A stretch of 64,000 nt of DNA from Fagopyrum homotropicum (taxonomy: Eukaryota; Streptophyta; Magnoliopsida; Caryophyllales; Polygonaceae): NCBI GenBank assembly GCA_033239125.1, contig BSWB01000006.1:30992001-31056000 (forward strand), written 5' to 3'. Below are positions 34,461 to 43,022 of this stretch, piece after piece. The position numbers and the translations under genes are program-made. Each line of letters opens with the position of its first letter. The first letter of the stretch is position 1. Below the pieces are notes generated by a model, which was not told where the DNA came from, did no database searches, and saw only the letters and a list, made by a program, of their open reading frames with translations.

Positions 34461-35734
34461 TCTTCCAACATCACCTTTGGGTTTATAACCGTTTGAGAAG
34501 GTAATCCGCCGGAGGCCCTAGTTTCAATTCTTGTAATGGCTTCCGCCATTTGACCAACCTGTTTCTCAAGGTTCTTGATGCTAGATTATGTTGTTTGGAC
34601 ATGAGTAGTAAAGTGTTTAGTCAAAACCTGCAACATATCTTCAGTTGAGTGATACTTACCTTGGTGGGGCTGTTGTTGTTAGTTTTGTTGATCCCTCCAA
34701 TGACAATTTTGTTGGTCACGCCAATTTGGCATGAAATTCTGTGCATAGGGATCGTTCCTAGGTCTTTGTTGTTGTAGTTATCCATAACCCATTGCGTTTA
34801 CCTCAACATCGTCATCCTGGACTTGTGGACACATGTCCGTTGGATGATACGGGTCAGCACAAACTCCACAAGCTTTGAGCTGTTACGGTGTTCCCATAAG
34901 TGTTAGCCTCTTCACCACTTCCTTCAATTCCGCGAGCTCGGTGGAAATTTCACTCTTCCCGGAACTCACATCATGAACTCCTTTCTTAGCCGGGGTCCTT
35001 CCAAAGTTTCGAGTACCTTCCGCTAGTTCCTGTATCTTTTCCAAAGCAAGTTCAGGAGTAGAGTTAAGAATATTACCTCCACAAGCCGCATCGACGATTC
35101 TTCTTTCATCGTCTAACAAGCCATTGTACAAGTACAAGACTAGATCTTGAGTTGAATATCCGTGAAAAGGGCAGCTGGATCGGAGGCGTGTAAACCTTTC
35201 GAAGTACTCGTAGAGAGTTTCGTTTGCCTGTTGCTCGATGTTGCTTATAGCTTTCTTCAAGATATTGGCCTTCTTACCTGGAAAGTATTTCTCCAAGAAC
35301 GCCTTGTGAAGGTTCTCCCAAGTGTCGATACTCCTGGATGGAAGGTGGTAATGCCAATCATCCGCCGAATCTTTGAGTTTGAAGCCGAATGCCCTCATCT
35401 TGATATGTTCTTCGGTAATGTTGGCCGGCTTCATGCTCATACACATGGTATGGAACTTCCTAAGGTGCTTGATGGGGTCTTCACCACTTAGCCCATGGAA
35501 GGATGGGAGCAAGTGAATGAGGCCCGGCTTGAGCTCAAAGTTGACTCCTTCCCCTAGTGCCGGTATAGTGACCGCAAGAGGGTTTTGAGCCAAGGTGGGC
35601 TGCGTAAGTTGACGAAGAGTACGGTCAGCCATCTCTTGTTGAAGTTGTTGTTATCTTTGTTGCCGGATGTGCGTCCTCTCAAATTCTGGATCAAAAGAAC
35701 CAAATCCGGAGTTAGTAGCACGGGTTTGAACCAT
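34449..35734 (-). pseudogene. Athila-type gag
   Basis: The frame probably starts at 35734 (MVQTRATNSG), is cut by TAA at 35651, reopens at 35632 (MADRTLRQL) for 249 codons, meets TAA at 34883 and continues to about 34449. Wording typical of Athila/Tat gag: IHLLPSFHGLSGEDPIKHL, FGFKLKDSADDWHYHLPS, KAFLEKYFPGKKANILKKAI, ETLYEYFERFTRLRSSCP. A CX2CX4HX4C zinc knuckle (CGVCADPYHPTDMC) follows the second stop. Both TAA codons sit next to CAA-rich runs and look like CAA to TAA changes. The protein would form particles with element RNA. Confidence 0.85.
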
Positions 35735-35783
35735 AAAAATGTTCAAACCAATAACCAATAATAACAATAAAACACTAAAACTC

Positions 35784-35804
35784 CACGGCAACGGCGCCAA
35801 AATT
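35784..35804 (-). other. primer binding site (tRNA-Asp type) of the Athila-like element
   Basis: The minus strand reads TTTTGGCGCCGTTGCCGTGG adjacent to the 5' LTR. TGGCGCCGTTGCC is the established primer site of Athila/Tat gypsy elements. Confidence 0.9.
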
Positions 35805-37315
35805 TGACCGATGGTATTTCTATGGTCGTCTATACCCAATCAAAAGTAAATCCCGACTTAGCACTAAGAACAAGTATAGTGATTAAGTAAGGGTCGAACC
35901 CAAGAGAGTTAAGGTGTTTTAGATGCGATTATCGATTATAGTGACAAGTAACACAGGGGGGGTTGAATTGATGGACAAAAACTTATGAAAACGATTAATG
36001 CGACAAGTAAGACAATAATGGGTGAATCTACACTAGGTTGATTCTAAGCATGCAATTGCTACTTTGGTGAGTTTCCTTTACAAGTTTTCAAGTAATCTCC
36101 CGTCTCGATCATATATATGTGTTGAGCCAACCGGCATCAACACAACTTAACAGGTTAGAGTTCTGTAAACCTACAAGAACAAATAACAAGTTAGCTTTCA
36201 AACAAAGACTAAGGGATATAAAGAGAAGATTAAAACCGTTAAACTTATCTTTATATTTGTGTTCCTTTTCTTTAAGTAATCACAACCCGTTATTACTTAA
36301 AGTTGCTACTAGATTAAAGACCCGAACCCGGAACCTATTAATCCTAGTTATTTACATGCACTTTAGAACCTAAGGTGATCAATCTCAAGCAATAGTAAAC
36401 ATGCAATTAGACAATGGAGATCAAGGAGACACAAAGTATTACTGAATGAAAACTTATATTATAAAGAACTTACAACCAAAGCAACAATGCAGTTTCAAAC
36501 CAACCCAATGTAGCAAGGAAGTTAGCAACTCATTACAAGGTAGCAAGACAATCTAAGTGGATAATTTGTTGGCTAACAAGATGGTAAGATGCCCTCTAGC
36601 AATCAACCAAGGACTATTTATACTACAAAAGGCACTAAATAGGAGTAAATGGCCGGCCCAAAACAACCACCTTTAATGCCATAAAGGTGGTGTAAACAGC
36701 CGGAGTAAAGCTTCTGACGTTAAGCCGCAGGGGCGCCCTTCAGCTCCGCAGGGGCGGTGAAGGCAAAAAACGCTTGATCTTCTTCAACGCCGCAGGGGCG
36801 GCTAGGCAATTCCGCTGGGGCGGATCTTCAATGTTCTTCAAACGTCTGACCCTTCGACTTCTTGACGTTTCTGATGCCAAGCCGCCGGGGCGTCCCTATG
36901 TCGACACAGGGGCGGTGACATAGCCTCTTTGCCTTCCAGCTCCCAGGTTGAGGCGCAGGCAGGGGCGCAGTGAGAGACGCAGGGGAGCTGGTCTTCGTTT
37001 CTTCAAGGTAGGTCACCGCAGGGGCGCCAAGAAGTGGCGCAGGGGCGGTGACACACTTCATGGTTGGCGCTGGTGAAGGCGCAGGGAGCGCTCCGGTGTA
37101 AGGCGTCACCCGCAGGGGCGATGACAGGGCTCCGCAAGGGCGGTGAGGCAACAGAAGCTTTGCTTCGTGAACGATCTTCACTCCTAAGTGCTTATAACTC
37201 CTTCCTTATTTAGTCTTCTTCTTCTGGACTAAGGAGTTAGTAGCATAAACTTACACAAATGCAATCAAAAGACTCTAAAAATCGTCCTAAATGATAGTGA
37301 TTCCATCACCTATCA
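35805..37315 (-). mobile_element. 5' LTR of the Athila-like element
   Basis: 1511 bp, partner of 30124-31645, with the same GC-rich motif cluster at 36726-37150. Differences from the other LTR are mostly C/T and G/A changes inside the CCGCAGGGGCGG-type motifs plus a few short indels, including an 8-bp difference near 35960. Confidence 0.9.
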
Positions 37316-37320
37316 CACAT

Positions 37321-38800
37321 GCATGTGAAATTATGTTAATTCCTCAATTTATTTTTAGTATTTTTTCGGTGTGATTTTGAGTAATAACTCTCAATGTTGT
37401 TGCTTGTAGTTATTACGTCTTCGCTAGCAAAATGTATATTTTGTTTATTGCATCTTTCGTATTACTTATCTCCTAAGGGTGATTCTAATTACGTGAGCAA
37501 AGTCTTACAATCCACCCAAAGCAAACGGAAGTAGAGCGGGAGGTGGAGTCGCAGTGGGAGAACACCTGGCAGGCGCAACTTGAGTGCGCCGAAACCCTAC
37601 ATAAGGTTTAGTCTTGCACTCGGGTTCCACACAACATTAGATTTTGAAAGGAAAAAACGCTCTTGCAGAATGAATTTTTCGGTTATAATCCATCTCTTAT
37701 ATGTTAGATTAGGTGTAGACGTTGATTGCGTGTTTTTATTCTTAGTTTTTAGATTTATTTAATCTTCGTTAAAGACTTAGAATTGCAAGAATCAGGCATC
37801 AATTTATTCCATCATGATTTATATTGGTCTATTGGATGTCCACTTCCTTTGTATTGTCTTGTAGGTGTGATTTGAAGTTCATGGACTTCAAGTGATTAAA
37901 AAAAGTCCAAAACGTCATTGAGTCAAAACCATGTCAATGCGAAGCATTAAGAAACATATAACGAGGATAAAGATCATTAACAATAAATGAGACACTTACA
38001 TATGTCAATTATGGATGTTTAGAATTTCCATAGAAGAGTCATGAAGCAAGCAATGTTCTTTTATGGATTACCCTCATCACTTTCTTGTCCACCAACTTCT
38101 AATCGTCGTCATTCATGTTCTGTGATTTTTTTTTTCCCTTAGATGTTGGTGCATATCTATACCGTATATGTAATGTAATCATAGAACAATATTTTCAAAA
38201 CCGGAAATCCATCCCATCGGACTTCGTTGGTGATTTTCCGGACACAAAAATTGGTTACCCAGATCGCCACAAACGTGTTGATTACGTCTAAGAACACTAC
38301 CAAATACGATTTTCAAACTTTACACACTATATATGGATCAGCAAGTACAATAATCATTGTGCGTTAAATAGACCAACAATATCTAAAATATATAAAACTA
38401 GATTATTAAAACTTTTATTTAAAATAGATTTTACTTTTTACAGTAAATCGAGTTGCTAGGTACATACCGTCAAATTTACTATATTAAAAACCGATGCGTA
38501 GTCTAAGTTTAAAAAATAAAATATTGGTCAACACGATCAAAAAATTATTATTTAAAATAAACAAAACCATAAAATTTACAAATGGTAATGTTGATAATAA
38601 TGATGACAATACAATTTATTTTAAAAAAATCTAAAAAAAATTCGGAAAAAACCAATAAAAAAAAAAAAGGGGGAATTTGGGGCATAAATACCGAATTTAT
38701 ATTGAAATTGGACCTTTAAAAAACATTTATGTTAAAAAAGACCTTACAAAAATAGGATACAACTAGAGGGGCAAGTACGTCACTGTAAAGTATATCACCG
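37321..38800. other. intergenic region upstream of TFIIA copy 2, no gene seen
   Basis: AT-rich with no recognisable ORF. A less AT-rich stretch at 37500-37615 (GGAAGTAGAGCGGGAGGTGG...GAAACCCTACATAAGG) could be a promoter or leader relic but has no counterpart at copy 1. Long A runs occur at 38620-38670. A 20-25-bp block (AATTTGGGGCATAAA) appears twice, at about 38682 and 38827, bracketing the likely core promoter. Confidence 0.5.
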
Positions 38801-39234
38801 GCACTATATATACCCACATATGAGAATTTGGGGCATAAAACCTAATTTTTTCGCTTGAACGATTTTTGGTTCAGTCAGGGAAGGAGCAGAGGGGTAGAGC
38901 GACGTCAAGCTGCGAAACCAAGTATCAAAATTATATCTCTTGATCCCTTATTTTCTTCTTTGTTTTCAATCTGATGCATATTTAGTAATTTGATAGTTTT
39001 GATACCTTCTTCGGTCTTAAACATGGCTATGATTTCTTGCTGTTTGTAACTGTGGAATATTTCAATTTGTGCATAAAACTAGCATTTGATAAACAAGATT
39101 TGTGAGTTGGTTAGCTCTACCTTGAGCGTAATCTGGGGTTTCTTTGTTGGATTTATTAATTTAGTATCTAGGTTTATAAAAAATTGTTTCTTCGATGTGA
39201 TATTGAGATTAGATATTTTATCAGAGGACCGAGG
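38800..39234 (+). promoter_or_regulatory. TATA-like element, leader and leader intron of TFIIA gamma copy 2
   Basis: CACTATATATACCC at 38806-38819 is a good TATA box about 60 bp before the conserved leader block (CAGTCAGGGAAGGAGCAGAG, 38873). The rest aligns with 8330-8701, ending TTTTATCAG/AGGACCGAGG before the ATG. Copy 1 does not share this TATA sequence, so the two copies have different core promoters. Confidence 0.6.
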
Positions 39235-41064
39235 ATGGCAACTTTCGAGCTGTACCGTAGATCAACAATTGGAATGTGCCTGACTGAGACGTTGGACGAG
39301 ATGGTTCAAAGTGGTGCGCTCAGTCCTGAGGTTGCCATTCAAGTCCTTGTTCAGTTTGATCAGGCAAGAATGGAACTCATTCTATATTCCTTACGGGCCG
39401 GAGATTTAGAATTTTATACCGAGTTTAATGATTGTCTTTGTTTTCTGAAGTCTATGACCGAAGCACTTGAGAGTCAAGTCAAGAGCAAGGTTAGCCTCAA
39501 GGTACAGTTCTACCCTTTTGGTTGTTTTGTATGAAATTGAGCCACGATTTGTGATTTGATTTAAAGACTGATTTCTAGTTGTCATCATTCTTGCATCGTG
39601 ATTTTTTCCCCTTCCTCCTGTGAACAACTGAACATGTCCACACTATTTTATCATTTAGCTCTTTGTTATTGTAGGTTTGTAGAACATTGATTCATCAAAA
39701 TGAAAGAAATTTAGATTTTTGGTGGGTTCTTTATTTGACGAAGTACATCTTTTACTTTTTCTTAAATTTTATCAAGCACTTTTTTTTCATCATAGAGTTG
39801 AAGTTATTGCTGATTTGTATGGTAACATAACATTCATTGACAATAGTGTACGAGTAAAAAAAAAAAAGCATCGCTTATGGCCAGATTTTTAGGCCAGGAG
39901 CAACCATAAGGTCACTTTATATGTGCTTTAATGACAGATTTTAATTTTTGTGAAAAAATAATGGGAAATGTTAAAAGTGCTCCATCCGGAATATGAAGTT
40001 GGTATTCCTTTCCGAGCCGCAAAGTTTCCTTGTTTTAGAGAAGCATTGGATGTGATGTGGTAGTTCTATTTAGGCTTGGAGCCGCATGTTGCTTATGAAT
40101 TAAGAGGTTTAAGAGGGAATTAAAGTGGAGTTACATGATGATGATAATGGTGATGATGTTATCCAAAATAGAATTGTGAAGTTAGCTCAAATTGAATTTT
40201 AGTTAGCAAACTTTTTTTGATGAAAAAGTTAGCAAACTTAATTTAACTTAAGATTTTCCTTTCACATGATCCAAACTTAATCCGACTTTCATTGTTTCTA
40301 TCTTTAGGATTTCTGTAGTCTAGATTCTCTTAATATTTTATTGCTTTCTTTGTGTGTCATGTTGTTTATAACTTTATAGTCTAACAGCCAACCTATTATG
40401 TCATTGTTATGACTTATGAGGTTATATGCATTCATTTTTGTGTCATAATTGTTAGTTTGTTACTATTCTACGATTCTACACTTATTATATGTCTTAGAAA
40501 CCAAGAAAAAATTGTGAAAGTGTAGCTACTTGTAGAGTGTTTTTCGCTTAAGTGATAAGCACCCTGTTGCCTTTTGGACTTCAGGCAATTTGTTCACTTG
40601 ACATTACTAAACACACTAAAGGGTCTGTTCGGTTGGCGTTAGGTTGAAGATGCAATTTTTTTTCATTCCCATAATCTGTTAGAGGAAGGTTGAAGAAAAA
40701 ACCATAATTCCCCCGTAATTTTCATTTCATAATCTCCTTCATCCCATAACGCTATACAACCAAACCTAGCTATTGTCCTAACTATTTATAAGAACTCTCT
40801 AACCTGAGGTCAATGACACTATCCTACTTCTTGGCACCTTCTTTGCTGCTTTATAAGATCTTTATGCCCTTCCGTTAGTTCCGTGGAGTAAATTTCGTTC
40901 GGGATTCCTGTCAAATTATGCAGGGGCATTTGCACACCTACAGATTCTGCGATAATGTCTGGACCTTCATTTTACAAGATGCTTTGTTAAAAAGCGAGGA
41001 GTCCCAGGAAAGCATTGGTCGAGTGAAGATTGTGGCATGTGATTCAAAGTTGCTCACCCAGTGA
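39235..41064 (+). CDS. TFIIA-S: transcription initiation factor IIA gamma (small) subunit, copy 2
   Basis: Exons 39235-39363, 39451-39501 and 40924-41064 give 106 aa, identical to copy 1 except Glu22 and Ala28. All splice borders match copy 1: intron 1 (39364-39450, 87 bp) is GC-AG and intron 2 (39502-40923, 1422 bp) is GT-AG. Most coding differences between the copies are silent, which implies purifying selection on both. Role as for copy 1: it binds TBP-TATA with the large TFIIA subunit. In this copy intron 1 is a multiple of three and stop-free, so an unspliced transcript would encode a 135-aa form with 29 extra residues between the helical and beta-barrel regions. The reading frame is intact with a better TATA box than copy 1. 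Confidence 0.95.
39364..39450 (+). other. stop-free 87-nt GC-AG intron 1 of TFIIA gamma copy 2
   Basis: Same borders as in copy 1 (CAG/GCAAGA...CTGAAG/TCT). It reads 29 in-frame codons without a stop (starting ARMELILYSL). Copy 1 has two bases fewer and is closed by stops. Confidence 0.85.
40621..40766. mobile_element. MITE remnant in TFIIA copy 2 intron 2
   Basis: Starts GGGTCTGTTCGGTTGGCGTT and ends CTATACAACCAAACC, an imperfect inverted copy. It occupies the same place as 10767-10901 in copy 1, so it was present before the duplication. Confidence 0.6.
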
Positions 41065-41488
41065 GGACACTACTTCTCAATGGTTCGCTAGTCCTACATT
41101 GTGAAAGACTCAAAGGTTGTAGAAATTGACAAGGCTGAAGTTCTATAATGCCTATTTTTCACTAGGGCGGATGTTAATCGATATGATGAATCTTAACTTG
41201 TGAAGCTGTGTTAAGTCCTCACAATTTACTTTTGGTTGTTATTTAGTGTGATCGAGGAAGGACTCTCTACATTGTTTTCCTTTATATAGCAGAGGTTATG
41301 ACCTTATGAGCTCTATTACATTTCACCGGATGAAACATGAAATTGGTGTTTGGATCTATTGCATTCTGGCTACTTGTAATTAGTATATTGCTATTTATTA
41401 TGCTTATTTACCAAATAATGTATAGTTCCTGTTTTTTTTTAATGGTCCGGCAATCAGTAATCTATATACTTGTCGATCTATATACTTA

Positions 41489-41780
41489 GGGCCGGTTTGG
41501 TTCCAACTCCGGAAACGGAAACGGAATGGAAACGCATTTAGTCCATATTAATATTCTTATTCATGAAATTTTATGGAATCATTCATTGTGTTTACATTCA
41601 AAATGCACTTGTCTCCCCATTTTTTGTTTCCCTATAGGATATCAAAAGTAATTAAATTCAACTTCAATTAGTGCAAACCAGAAGGAATGATTTCCAAAAC
41701 TTTCATGAATAAGGGTATACATGTGGACTAGATTCGTTTCCATTCCGTTTCCGATTCCGGAGTTCAAATCAAACGGGCCC
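41489..41780. mobile_element. Tourist/Harbinger-like MITE, copy B
   Basis: Ends GGGCCGGTTTGGTTCC and CAAATCAAACGGGCCC, 292 bp, flanked by TTA at 41486-41488 and 41781-41783. It is highly similar to 12323-12613 and likewise lies downstream of a TFIIA copy. Confidence 0.8.
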
Positions 41781-41944
41781 TTATATTAAGTATATCTCCA
41801 TCGACGTGTAAAATAGGAATTTAAACATTAAATGACTTAAAACATTGATATTTAACTTTTTTAAAAAACCTTAAGTTAATCAATTTAATTTTAAAGAGCA
41901 AAAAAATCATAATCCTACATTAGACATCATGAAATATATATATA

Positions 41945-42606
41945 GGGTATTATTCAAGTAAGGCCCATTATTGCGGTACGGCCGTGCGGCCGTACCGCAG
42001 GGCGACACGTGTCCCGAAAGAAAAAAAAAAAAAAAAATTTATTTTTTTTTATTTTATTTTTTTTTTTATTTTAAACGAGTAAAAGTAATAGTTCAATTTT
42101 TTTTTTTTTTTAAAACGAGTAAAAGTAATAGTTCAAAACTTATTATGGAATAGTTCATAACTTATAAAAGGATAGTTCATGAATTATAATAGAATAGTTC
42201 ATAGTGTAAAATTTATAAAAGATTGAAAGTAATAGTTCAAAACTTATTAAGTAATAGTTCATAACTTCTAAAAGCATAGTTCATGAATTATAATAGAATA
42301 GTTCATAGTGCAAAATTTATAAAGGAGTGAAAGTAATAGTTCAAAACTTATTATGGGATAGTTCATGAATTATAATAGAATAGTTCATGAATTATAATAG
42401 AATAGTTTAAAGTGCAAAAATTTATAAAGGAGTGAAAGTAATAGTTCAAAACTTATTATGGGATAGTTCATGAATTATAATAGAATAGTTCATGGATTAT
42501 ATTAAAAAGTAATAGTTCATGGATTATATAGGAATAGTTCAAAGTTTATAGGATAATAGTGCATAAATTATAACATGGTAGTTCAAATAAATTTTCATTA
42601 GTTTCC

Positions 42607-42649
<43 letters not shown>

Positions 42650-42729
42650 TTTTTTTTTCGGGACACGTGTCGCCCTGCGGTACGGCCGTACGGCCGTACC
42701 GCAATAAAAGAGCCTTACCTGAACATTAA

Positions 42730-42731
<2 letters not shown>
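41945..42731. mobile_element. MULE-like fold-back MITE with palindromic ends
   Basis: About 80-bp inverted ends: GGGTATTATTCAAGTAAGG on the left mirrors CCTTACCTGAACATTAACC on the right. Both continue into a GC-rich palindrome (GGTACGGCCGTGCGGCCG) and GGGCGACACGTGTCCCG. Inside are long A and T runs and a degenerate tandem repeat of about 25-45 bp built on AATAGTTCATGAATTATAAT (42080-42600). Flanks are TATATATA on both sides, compatible with an 8-10-bp duplication, although a (TA)n tract makes that ambiguous. A 60-codon ORF at 41971 is not supported. Confidence 0.75.

Positions 42732-42769
<38 letters not shown>
42732..42769. repeat. (TA)n microsatellite
   Basis: Nineteen or so perfect TA units between the fold-back MITE and the next MITE. 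Confidence 0.9.
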
Positions 42770-42774
<5 letters not shown>

Positions 42775-43022
42775 TTCGGCTCCCATGTAAACAGCCCTTA
42801 TAGTATTCAATGAGAACAAATTGTATCCGTTAGATCGTTAAATAGATGGTTGATATTAGGCGATATTAAAGGATAAAAAAAATCATGTTATTAGTGGAAG
42901 AAGATTCGCCGGACCTGAATCTATATATTCGGCGGTATAGTCACATATACTCGGTGATATACTCACATATATTCGGTGTTTACACGTTCACACGGTAAGA
43001 ACTGTTTACATATGAGTCAGGA
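42770..43022. mobile_element. short MITE next to the microsatellite
   Basis: The left end GGCTCCCATGTAAACAG is mirrored by CTGTTTACATATGAGTC near 42998-43016, giving a roughly 250-bp inverted-repeat element. Repeated ATATATTCGGCG/ACATATACTCGG blocks lie inside. The right border is overrun by the Helitron-like start. Confidence 0.55.

Larger units (their letters stand above)
30124..37315 (-). mobile_element. complete Athila-like gypsy element lacking pol, minus strand
   Basis: 7192 bp with target duplication CACAT at 30119-30123 and 37316-37320. LTRs 30124-31645 (1522 bp) and 35805-37315 (1511 bp) start TGACCGA and end CACCTATCA on +. The primer site next to the right LTR is of the tRNA-Asp type used by Athila/Tat elements. 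Reading right to left: primer site, gag, a short spacer, envelope-like ORF, purine tract. Nothing resembling protease, RT, RNase H or integrase lies in the 4159-bp interior. The LTRs are very similar by eye, so a pol-less copy probably moved using enzymes from a relative. Confidence 0.93.

Noticed and set aside
42732..42769. Centromeric or telomeric satellite
   Set aside because: Only a short (TA)n run; no telomere-type or long-period satellite was seen in the window.
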